Part shown: positions 1-9,292 of the stretch, piece by piece | Numbering within the stretch: the first letter of the stretch is position 1 | Layout of the letters: the number at the start of each line of letters is the position of its first letter | Assembly (NCBI GenBank): GCA_930367205.1 | Contig: OV884012.1 | Coordinates: forward strand, 52,473,239 to 52,537,238 | From: Acanthosoma haemorrhoidale | Lineage: Eukaryota > Arthropoda > Insecta > Hemiptera > Acanthosomatidae | Length of the DNA stretch: 64,000 bases | Reading direction: 5' to 3' | Notes under the pieces: generated by a model | What the model was told of the DNA's origin: nothing | Databases searched by the model: none | Seen by the model: only the letters and a program-made list of their open reading frames with translations | Translations under genes and position numbers: made by a program

Positions 1-1217
1 AACAAGCAAAAAAGGTTTTATTTCATGCTCCAAGATATAAATTTGTAGTCTTACAAGAAGATATGGGTAGCCTATGCATAACTTAATTGTGGAGGAACAA
101 AATAGAGATTTTTCTTGACGTACTCAAACAGTACTTCCTTCCTTAGAAGTAACCAGGTACAGATGAACCCAAATAAAAAATATATACATATGTATATATA
201 ACAACAAGTAACAGAAGTTAATAAACTTCACGAGCCAGCGACCTTTAATGAGGTCACTGAGAGAGGCTAATAAAAAATGTTTATTTTTTCCCACAAAAAA
301 AAAAGTGGCAAATTCACATTCAGGCATTTGAGTAATTGCGTAATGGAATCTGAGGCAAGCTGGTCAAAAGAAGACCCTGGAAATGGAAAGTGGATCGCGA
401 GGGGCAGTTAAATGCCGAACCTTGTTATATGGTCGTCAGCTCTTCCAAGTCGGCTAGGGTATCGTCTTCTGTGACCTCATATCTGCGCTACCATCACCAC
501 GCTCTGACGCGCGACCATTGACTTTTTATGGAGAGCTGAGGTGCCGCAGTTTTTTTTTACCTGAAACTCAATCTCAATGGATTCTATGTAACAGAGGTCT
601 GTTACATATTTTATTGTGCGCTCATTGAGACTTCATTTCACAATTGGAAACGAATCAGTAATGAAAAGAATATTTATCCTCTGTGGTTTCAGGAACATTA
701 AAAAATAAGGAAAATACAATAATTGTTTCCTTCATTGTCTTGCTAATCAGACGACACCTTAATTTTACTGCCCAAACGTAACCTCTGAATAACCACAAAC
801 AGCTGGAATCAACTCCATTTCACTGTTCCATTTTAACAAACACGGTCTGTTTCTCCATGTGACGATTTTCCTTTCAACATCCCTGCCATAAGATCTTCTT
901 TTAAATTTGTCAAGACTTAATCGATCCTAGGTTAAGCTGCCATGTCTTTCTTACATACATTTTACCCGTAGAACCTGATTATGATAATAAGATTTTTATC
1001 AGAAGAAATAGAGGATTATTTTTTGGGATGAGATAATTCATTCATACGATAATTATTCGAATGAACATGGTTAATGCATCACCTATACACGGCATGGCAG
1101 CGGTTTTACCGGATGTGATTCGTAGAGGGATATCGCCAGAAGAGCATGGCAAAGAGAGACTGAGTGACGTTTAAGGACATGGGCGTGGGGCAGAATTAGT
1201 TTTGATTGTTGATACAG
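1..1217. other. AT-rich non-coding stretch
   Basis: I see no gene here. The stretch at about 360-540 is richer in G+C than its surroundings and contains weak tRNA-like text on the minus strand, not enough to call a SINE. A perfect palindrome lies at 586-607 and is listed separately. The short open frame at 124-327 is A/T-driven and has no recognisable content. Confidence 0.6.
586..607. repeat. 22 bp near-perfect palindrome
   Basis: A 10 bp arm (ATGTAACAGA) is followed by a 2 nt spacer and its exact reverse complement. It could form a cruciform or hairpin, or be a dimeric protein site. No T-run follows and no gene end is near, so a terminator is unlikely. Confidence 0.7.
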
Positions 1218-1300
1218 CCGACAGCCGAAAACGCTCATGCAATATTCATGCGTCAATGCTTCCGTGGGGGACAGTCTCTGTTAACCATAGCTCCGTCGAG
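1218..1300 (+). other. possible internal coding exon (plus strand)
   Basis: An 83 nt GC-balanced block lies between a T-rich acceptor (TGTTGATACAG, ending at 1217) and a good donor (GAG then GTATGT at 1301). Two of three frames are open. Read from 1218 it gives PTAENAHAIFMRQC and so on. Read from 1220 it ends exactly at a codon boundary and includes an NHSS glycosylation-type motif. The second reading is phase-compatible with the candidate exon at 5936-6043. I do not recognise the peptide. The exon is short enough that the open frames could be chance, and no flanking exons are proven. Confidence 0.25.
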
Positions 1301-1500
1301 GTATGTATCGTGTTACAGTCTTTCCCTGTCCTCATGCTTTAGAAAATTCTATCCTTATTCAGTAGAAAATATGTTTATTCTAGAAATCCAACCTCCTTCA
1401 TTGTATTTATATAAAGAAAATAATAAATAATAACTCTTGTTGTTGTCCATTACTGTGTGTTTTTATCGTGCAGCGTATTGAAATCTGAGACTATTACTAA

Positions 1501-1605
1501 TAATTAGAAACCAAAGAAAAAATTACTGGCATGATCGGCAATCGGACCCGAGAATTCCTCAATAACTAGTCGGATGCTCCACAAACTGAGTGAGCTACCC
1601 TGCCT
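1501..1605 (-). mobile_element. tRNA-derived SINE, copy 1
   Basis: On the minus strand there is an A-box-like segment (GTAGCTCACTCAGTTTGTGG, about 1597-1575). It is followed by a degenerate B box (GGGTCCGATTGCC, 1549-1533, where the usual form is GGTTCGANTCC). Past the B box comes the tail text CAGTAATTTTTTCTTTGG. The same order, and closely related tail text, is seen at 16099 (plus) and 43033-43205 (minus), so this is a dispersed family and not a tRNA gene. The B box has an insertion, so the copy is probably inactive. Confidence 0.7.
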
Positions 1606-1639
1606 CGAGGGACTTACCTTCCTAATGAAACAATATTTT

Positions 1640-3138
1640 TTTTAATATTCCACGTGAAAGTTTTTGTTCCACGATATCAACCGCAAAGCAATCAACACTA
1701 CTTAAGCTGAAAAATAGTTCTTTATAAATTAAAATACGGAGCAGTATAAATTATTAAAACATGTTATAAATTATACTTAAAAGAAGTTGAAAATGTTAAT
1801 TTTTTCGTTAGGATTGATATTTTTCCTTTGCATTACTGAGCCCAAAAGTAGAAAATCTACTTTCAAGATTTTTTTTTATCTTTTCAGTCTATGTGTTATT
1901 TCAAAGTTGCCTTACAAAAGATCCGTGATAAATTTAAATGTATATTCAACACACCTTAAGCTCCAATAATAATAATATGCATAGCTAATTACACTTTTGG
2001 CTGAAAAGGCTATTTTTAGAATTCGAGGTGGTTTAAGGAATAAAACCTAATAATTTTTTCAAGACAATTTAAAAAGTAATTAATTCCTCCAGGTATCTTT
2101 CGGCATCATTCATTTGCATATTTATTTCAAAATACAATTTAGTTCATAATCGTGGAAAAATGAAATATTTTAAATGATAAAATAAATATCGAGGTGACTA
2201 CTCCATGAATCAAGTTCATTCATTAGAACATTTCAGTACATTGAGTGAGTAACCCACTTATAATTCGGCTTTCACATCTCCCCTCATTTTTTTATCTCCA
2301 CTAACTCTAATGAATGGTTAACTAAAGCTGCGGGTTTCTGGATCACGATTTAACGGGCTGTAACTGTTCCATTGACCTGAAACTGTAATATTATGTAAAG
2401 CAATTCCTCGAGATAAATTTCCACGTTTTAAAACCTTTTTTAAGGCAAAATTAGTGTGGAATATCAGAGAGGAAAATCACTAATGTCAAATAATCAGCTG
2501 CACTCACTATATGCAGTTAGAGTCACGCATTGTAGATACCATTGCATTAACACTTGAAAGGAAATCGCAGGTCAAGAGTTTGAGGGATCATTATAAACAA
2601 ACCGTCTTCTTGAACTCCAGCTTTAAAAAAAAAAAAAAATGTCTAGCCATTTTAGAGCTCTGAACAATAAAGTTAACGTTAACGTGATTGAATAATTTCT
2701 TATAGTCCAAATATGGAGCTCCTGGAATATTGACACACATACTATCATTTTTTCTTTTTTTTTTTGGTTGAACATTTCTTAGTATGTGATTTTGATATAT
2801 CTCTCTCAAGTACTATCTTCTTCTTCTCTTATTCTCTCTCTCGAGTGTTCAGCTTAGATTTTTTTGGGCTAAATTGACTCATGCCTATGTTGGAGTATTC
2901 ATTCTCATTCATGCACATCGTTCTAAAATATGCAGTGCTTTCTTGTGAAACCCTTGCGGTTTCATTGCATTCAAGGTGCAGGCCATCGCCGGCGAGACTT
3001 CATTCGTATTAGTTTAGAAATAAAGATCTATAAATTTCATTTAGAATACTGTACTTATTTTCCTAATGTGCCTAGTTCGATTTTCTTTAACTCCACCGTC
3101 ATGGTCAAAACTCAGTATACCACAGTTTTAAAAATAAA
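1640..3138. other. AT-rich non-coding stretch
   Basis: No supported gene or mobile element. There is a pure A run near 2626-2639 and a TC-rich patch near 2815-2845. A short terminal-exon-like text at about 2974-3015 (acceptor, 13 codons, TAG, AATAAA) is too small to call. Confidence 0.55.
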
Positions 3139-3512
3139 CCCTATAATCCTCCTCGGAGACTGAAACGGCAGTGGCCTCGTGACCTGCTATAAACGCGTGA
3201 CAGTGGGAGTCCTGGCAATGGCCAGTCTCTCCAATCATGTCCTGAGCGTCTGTGGCTCTCGCGCTCTTGGTCAGCCTCCACTGGCTAGCATCCGGTGACG
3301 CGGCTGACGGAGGAGCGTGGGGGACTTCCCAAGACTCCGCTTTCTCTTCGCATGTGGATTTGGGAGGTCTCTGGGCTGTCTGTAAATATTGTGTGAATGA
3401 GCGAGTGAATGATGAACTGTAAATATGGTACGAATGAGAGCATTTATCTTATTACTTATTGCCTTATAAAAGGCAGATTGTAATTATAGCACAATAAAGG
3501 AATATAACTAAC
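3139..3512 (+). mobile_element. LINE 3' end, copy A (5'-truncated, jockey-like)
   Basis: This GC-rich block matches copies at 14314, 38186, 42644 and 43552-43816. Shared landmarks in order are GTGACCTGCTATAAA, GACAGTGGGAGTCCTGGC, GTGACGCGGCTGA, CCCAAGACTCCGCTTTCTC, and a 3' end AAAGGCAGATTGTAATT then AATAAA. The block is flanked by similar A/T tracts (TTTAAAAATAAA at 3127 and TTTAAAAAATAAA at 3513), probably a target-site duplication. It is the 3' untranslated end of a non-LTR retrotransposon. Only the longer copy at 37.9 kb retains some ORF2 sequence. Confidence 0.85.
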
Positions 3513-5580
3513 TTTAAAAAATAAAAGTCCTGAATCCTCTCCCTCTCTATTCGTAGACTTCACTTTACTCTATCAAGTTGGAATGTTTTTACATTAACAC
3601 ACTTCAAGGCCTTATTAGCATCCTCAACAAAAGAAAAGAAACCTAAAATGATGGTTTACAACAAAACTATACAACTAGCGTTCAAAGAGCTATTATATCT
3701 GGAAAATATCTGACTACTATTATCTGCGCCATGATTATATATCTTCTTTTTTCTAAATAAAAAATATTAGTAAATTACCTCTGAAAAAAACAGTATAGCA
3801 TTAGCGCTGAATGTGTGTAGCAATAAACATAGTGAGAGCGTTAATTTCCGTGATAGGCTTGTAGCTTCCTGTGAGGTCAAGTACAAAGAAAACTGACGTG
3901 ATCATTGTTATTATGAAGGTCTTCTTTTGATACGCGCTATAGGCACGGACAATACCTTAGAAGAAGTTATCAAAGACACCGAGTAAGGGTTTTTTATTCA
4001 TAGATCGTTGGGTATTTTTTTTCTATTTTTTTCTTTTTTGTTAACATAGGCGCCTATGTAGCCTAATATTACGTCTATATAGTAAAAGGAGCAACAAAAA
4101 AAAATAAAAAGAGTTGTTAAATTGCAGATATAAAACACCCTAAATTAGGCTCGAAAATCAAGATGTGACGCAACGGACAAACCTTGTTAGCATTGAGGAA
4201 TTCATTTTCATGTGGGTAGTATTAACAGCTCACCCCTCCAGTTTTACTCAACGTCAGGATTGGTATACTCAAGTGTTTTTGTACAATGCATTTTAATTCA
4301 AAGTGTAAACATTTTTTCTAAAAGATTTATTTACGTTTTCTCACATATATTTTACAAAAATAAACACAATTCATATTTTTTCTATTTATGTATTTGTCTT
4401 TCCAAATCATAATTTGCACACTGCTCTCCGTGTAGGGCATTACCACCTCCTAATCGTATTTTTCGTTAAAAGATGAACCGATAAATATTATGGTTTGATA
4501 ACAGCTTGTTAACTACTAATATTAATATTGTTTTCGATTGAAGGCAATTACTAAAAGCTAGTACTTGCACTAATTTACTGATTCTAGAGATGGCTCGTGA
4601 TAGCTACTTATTACTAAAATGATTGAGAGAAAACTGATATTTTTTTGTCTAAAAACGTATTTTTTTTAGTAAATCCACTGTTCCCGCTGACAAATGACTT
4701 TTCAATAAATAGCTTGCTGAAGTTGTAAATGGCTTAAATATGCCCTTTAAAACGCTATTAAAATCAGCTTGGAGAAGGTTAATGATTTTTATTCGTTTCA
4801 TATTGTTGAAAAAATATATATTTCAAGGAATAGTGACTTCTCCGAAGACGAATAAATTAATATTATAAATAATGTCTCATCTTAACTATCAGAACTCGGA
4901 ACTTGACAAAGCTCAAAAATTGCAAATACATAACCGCTTTTTCCCATTTAATGTGATCAAAGATACAGCAACTAACATCTGCATAATTCTAGATGTTGTA
5001 AAAAATACTTTTAAAGCCGAAAGGAATAATTTGTATCGCTGTGAACCCATACAGACGTGTACGCCAAAACATTAAACAGCATTTGAAAAATAAAAACTAT
5101 CTCCGTGTAATCGGGAGCTATCAATTTTGCGAATGCAAAAAATATAAATAAATTGAATTGTGTACGCCCATTAATTTTTCTACTTTTGACATCGGAGAAA
5201 AATTACCTTCTTAATTCAGAGCTAATATTATTGAGTAAACACACGAGCAAAAAAATAATGAAAACAACAACCTCCCAAAACTCACTGGGAACAGGAAGCT
5301 GCTAAAAGGCCACCAAAAGCCTGTTTTGGTCCAAAGCCTAATTTATTTCAGTAAACCAATTCGAGGGAATCGATCCGGCGCTAAGGTTACTGCTGTTTAT
5401 AATTATTAAGTAATTTGGCGTATAAATCATTTAGCAGTGAATTCATTAAGATTTGCTATAATTTAGATAAAGACACGTGTTTGCCAATTATTGTTTCAAT
5501 TTAGTCTCTAACCATAAATGGTATGTTAATAGTTGCTTTAATTACACAGATAATCGATTAGAACAATCAGTAATAACTGG
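3513..5580. other. AT-rich non-coding stretch
   Basis: I see no gene, RNA gene or clear repeat. Open frames of 66-67 codons at 4212 and 4872 have low-complexity A/T-driven composition and no splice or start context. Confidence 0.6.
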
Positions 5581-5697
5581 AAGTGAAATGACAAAATTCC
5601 AATGAATTTCTTTTAAAAATAAAATGGATGCATAAATTAAATAGGACCAGTCACCTGTGAAAAATATAATTACTGATCATCGCGATCCAGGTTTACA
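5581..5697 (+). repeat. dispersed repeat 'A', copy 1
   Basis: About 117 bp matches 7556-7683 in the same orientation. Both begin AAGTGAAATGACAAAAT, pass through GGACCAGTCACC and end near CGCGATCCAG or TGCGATCCAG. The flanks differ on both sides, so this is a dispersed unit and not part of one tandem array. Class unknown. Confidence 0.7.
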
Positions 5698-5935
5698 AAT
5701 AATTAGCATAAGACAGTTAAGATGTATGTATGTATACATGAATTTTATTTCTATGCCGTGTCAAACAAACGATTGAAATTCGATTAATTGATTACAATAA
5801 ACCTGGTCCAATGATACAAATATCTTAAACAAATAAATAACATTTATATTGTGAGGTGTTAGATTGGAAGAGATCGCATAAATCTTCAACACTTTATCTG
5901 CAAGCACTTTTACACCCCACACCTGTCAACTTCAG

Positions 5936-6043
5936 GTCACCTTATACAGTATCCTACAGAGTCTATATAGACCTTCATACCCCATAGACGTATACAACCC
6001 ATGTCTAAGGAAATCTAAGGAAAGTGGAAAATTAGTGAACGAG
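5936..6043 (+). other. possible internal coding exon (plus strand)
   Basis: A 108 nt block lies between a pyrimidine-rich acceptor (CACACCTGTCAACTTCAG) and a consensus donor (GAG then GTAAGT at 6044). Only one of three frames is open. It begins exactly at the acceptor and ends exactly at the donor, giving 36 codons (starts VTLYSILQSLYRPSYP, ends KESGKLVNE). The length is a typical internal exon. I do not recognise the peptide and cannot identify the gene. It could be chance, because 36 open codons are not rare. Confidence 0.3.
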
Positions 6044-7009
6044 GTAAGTGAACAATTGGTGTCATCAAAACCTAAATAATGGACGTACTGTTCATGACGG
6101 GAAGGCAAAATAAGAAATATGTTGTCCTGAATTTCGATATCATAAAAACAACGACGTCATGAAAAAATGGTAATCTTTTCGAAAAAAAAAAAAAAATTGT
6201 TTTGACATAGAAAAACATGATACAAGTAAATGTCAAGGAAACGCTCGAGGAGCTCCTGTGCGACTAAATGTTTCTAATCTATTAAGAGTGCCGTATTTTT
6301 TTTTCGGGGGTGTAATGCATTTCAAGGGCACCAAGCACACTGCCGTTTAAGCTCCTGCGTGATATATCTCCTTCATCTTTAAAATGCTGCGCATGCCGAA
6401 ACGCATTAGCGCTAAAGCGTCCGTCGGTATTTTTTAATGGGGCACGATTATTTCACAAGAAAAAAGAAAAGCTATTCGAAATATATAACCGTAGCGAATA
6501 GAGTGCGTGCTATGGATAATTTTAGATTAGTTTGAGCTGTTAATCTGTTTTTAAAGTGTTACCTCTCTATTACGATGGCATTTAGTTCGCGTTCAAATTA
6601 TATTACAAATTAAAATATTTTCAGCTTTGCATATATTTTTAGTAATTTATTATTTGATTACCTAGTTTATTTGATTAGAAATGTATACATGTGTATTTAT
6701 TTTAACAAAAATCTCTTTTGATCTGAAGCGTATTTTCTGACCAAGGAAACTTGCGTTGAAGAAATTTTAGCGTTTTCTCTAACTAGATTCTCAAATATAT
6801 ATCGTTCCTTAAAATTGGTCTCGAATATTCATGCACCGACGTGTTTAAGCGGAACTGAATGACTGTTATAAAAGGTATCAAACCGTTATGTTAAATACTA
6901 CGTTAAATATAAATAACCTATTATTTTTTTTTTCGAAACCCCTTTTGATATATTTTGATTTACCATATTTAGAATCTGCGAGGAACTTTTTATTTATATT
7001 TTACGTAGC

Positions 7010-7040
<31 letters not shown>

Positions 7041-7555
7041 AATGAAGTTATACAACTTATTAACGCATTTATATAATACAATCATTTTTCAATTTGAAGG
7101 TAATGAGGCTCGCTCTAACCAATTTTTACAAAAAAAAATTTGGAAAATATATTATGATACAATAAAAATTCGGATCAACGAGAACATAAACTTGGCTATG
7201 AGCAGGACTAAACAATTAACTAACGTGATCGGCCGGTTTAAAAATGTATTTTCCTCCAATCCCCCCCCTATATTTAAAGTACATTCATATGGTTAATTTC
7301 TCTTAAAGAGTTTATCCAACCCAAGTAAATTTACTCCTTCGGCAGTCTTTTTTTTTAGATTTTTACTGTTCAAGGTGACGGGAAACGATGGATCACGAAC
7401 AGCTTGCTGGGAGGTCAAAGAGCCCACAACTCGTCTCAAAATAAACTACTAGATTAGCTTAGCATCTTCCGTAAATAATAAGGGGGAAACACAGTCCGAA
7501 ACCATCGCAATCCCGTAGAAAAGGTATCGTGGGTTAAAACAGTTTCGGCCCATTC
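6044..7555. other. AT-rich non-coding stretch with T homopolymer
   Basis: No supported gene. It holds a pure T run of about 22 nt at 7011-7032 and an 8-9 nt C run near 7261. The 84-codon frame at 7042 starts directly after the T run and is probably chance. Confidence 0.6.
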
Positions 7556-7683
7556 GAAGTGAAATGACAAAATGTCAATGAATTCCTTTTTAAAAAACAT
7601 AAACGTGCATGGATAAATTAAATCGGACCAGTCACCGGTGGAATACGAGGTGACTACTATATAATTACGGATCATTGCGATCC
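7556..7683 (+). repeat. dispersed repeat 'A', copy 2
   Basis: Second copy of the repeat at 5581-5697, about 10 nt longer through a small internal insertion (GAATACGAGGTGACTACTA). It ends right where a retroposon has inserted (7696-7952), which may have cut off its natural end. Confidence 0.7.
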
Positions 7684-7695
7684 AGATCTACTATT

Positions 7696-7909
7696 AGGTG
7701 AGCCCCATCACCTTATTAGTCAGTTTCGTCAAGTCACGTATAATTTATGTCATTATACTTGTTTATACATTATATAATTTCTATAAAATAACAAAACCTG
7801 TATATAATGTAGTGATGCTACAGGAAATACAAAATAATTTGTAAATAGATTCGCCTGAGGATCTATAATTATATATAATTATCTGTAAATTTAAAGGGGC
7901 TATGAAGGG

Positions 7910-7952
<43 letters not shown>
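7696..7952 (+). mobile_element. retroposon family 'B', copy 1, with long A tail
   Basis: This is a ~257 bp insertion. Target-site duplications AGATCTACTATTA (7684) and AGATCTACTAATA (7953) flank it, and it ends in a run of about 40 A. The 5' end can fold (AGGTGA ... TCACCT). Near the 3' end are two short inverted repeats, TGTAGTGATGCTACA and ATAGATTC ... GATCTAT, followed by TTTAAAGGGGCTATGAAGGG and the A tail. Related tails occur at 24020-24148 and 38338-38577. No A or B box is seen, so it is not tRNA-derived; it could be the 3' end of an unknown LINE or a SINE of another origin. Confidence 0.75.
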
Positions 7953-7955
<3 letters not shown>

Positions 7956-8227
7956 TCTACTAATAATGATTATAATTATGCTGGCATTTAAGATGAATTT
8001 AATTACTTGATTTTTACTTCCAACACATGTGTCAAACAAAAAGTAAAGTTTATTAGTTTCCTTTGCAATTATAGATTTTTTTCTTTCTTTTGATATTGAA
8101 ATGGCTCAATGAATATAATTTATAGCGAATATTTATGATGATTTGGAGAACAATCCTTTTTTCAAACCTTATTAATCAAAGAATTCATCTTTAGCTTTTG
8201 ATGTTTTGTCTTGAATTAACAGCCGGT

Positions 8228-8310
8228 GATGATATGATCCACCTCATGACACTGTATGATATAATCCACCTAATAAAATTGTGTGATATGACATTATGTG
8301 ATATGATAAA
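8228..8310. repeat. degenerate tandem repeat (GATATGATCCACCT-like)
   Basis: Imperfect units built on TGATATGATCCACCT and shortened forms (TGATATAATCCACCT, TGATATGACATTATG, TGATATGATA). The first two units are about 27 bp, later ones about 16 bp. It lies just inside the predicted intron after the exon ending at 8333. Confidence 0.6.
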
Positions 8311-8332
8311 AGATAATATATGTTCTACTTAC

Positions 8333-9292
8333 GGCTGCGAGAGCTAGGAGCGCCGGTAGAAGAGACGATGGCATGATGAAGAGGAGGTGGCGAAGTCGCG
8401 ACTGCAACACAGAACAGAAACATCCATCAGGTTCGGCCTTGCCCGCCCCACTACCTCTACATCTCCAGGCTACGGGCTACCCGTAAAGTTGTTCTCTATC
8501 CATGCCTGTGTGTATCATCCCATAGGATCTGGGAATAGTGGCAAGGATAGGGATAAAACTGCTCATAGAGTCAGGCAGTGAGTGACTTTTCTCAAATATT
8601 TAAGGTTACACAATGGACAACTGAGATGTAGAATAACACACAGACATTTTATATCTATATCATTAAGACTAACAGTAACCTGGATATACATATTTCTACA
8701 ATATAATTAGGTAGTATTTGAATAAAATGTTCAGTAAGTAAGCACCAAACAAATACGTCAACCCTAAACGTTAACACAAAAAATATTTAGTTACTTGGAT
8801 CTGACTGATGATTTTTTAAGACTACCAGGTAATCGTTAAACATATCCTTTCAGGTTTTGCACCTTTCACAACTTGACATAGTCAAAATGTATTTATTTAT
8901 TTGCATACACGCTGTTGTTTCTCAGGGTTTTAATAGTTCTACCATTAGCCGGATCGTGTTATGAAAAGAAATAAAATACGAAGTCTCTCCACAACTTTAT
9001 CGATTTATACCCCGACGTCTTCGATAGACTATCTGACGTATGATAGTCAACCCTGGAATTATAGTTATAGTTACTATCAGTTCAATGTACCTTCAGAATG
9101 ACGGCCTATAACGGCCGTCGAAAACGATCGGGTCCAAATCAATAAAGCTGTGGAGTGACATTTGTTTTATTTCAACACCTCACTCCGGCACCACACCATC
9201 AATAGGGGGAGACAACCCTTTTTAGTAAGTTTTGGTAGATCTTACACAGTGTAATTATCCGATATTCAGATGACACTCACGTACTGCGCCAT
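8333..9292 (-). CDS. first two coding exons of a secreted or membrane protein (partial gene)
   Basis: Exon 1 coding part is 9292-9281 (ATG GCG CAG TAC), ending at donor GTGAGT. The intron is 9280-8402 (879 nt), ending TTCTGTTCTGTGTTGCAG. Exon 2 is 8401-8333 (69 nt), ending at donor GTAAGT. Joined, they give 27 codons in frame: MAQY, then SRLRHLLFIM, then a hydrophobic core ending SSLLPALLALAA. This is a textbook signal peptide with a basic n-region, a Leu/Ala h-region and an A-x-A-like end, and it is split from the mature protein by a phase-0 intron, which is common. An upstream in-frame TAA precedes the ATG. A second ATG inside exon 2 (8374) is an alternative start. I could not find exon 3, which should lie below 8333 or outside the window. 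Gene identity is unknown. The signals agree with each other but are short. Confidence 0.45.
8912..9219. mobile_element. long foldback (terminal-inverted-repeat) element inside the intron
   Basis: The left arm (about 8912-9030) is matched by the reverse complement of the right arm (about 9219-9100). Landmarks of the pairing are GCCGGATCGTGTT with GCCGGAGTGAGGTGTT, GAAATAAAA with GAAATAAAA, GTCTCTCCACA with GTCACTCCACA, CTTTATCGATTT with CTTTATTGATTT, and GTCTTCGA with GTTTTCGA. The arms are about 110 bp and the whole is about 300 bp with no coding capacity, which fits a MITE or foldback element. A related arm occurs at 59173-59225. No clear target duplication was identified. Confidence 0.6.
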
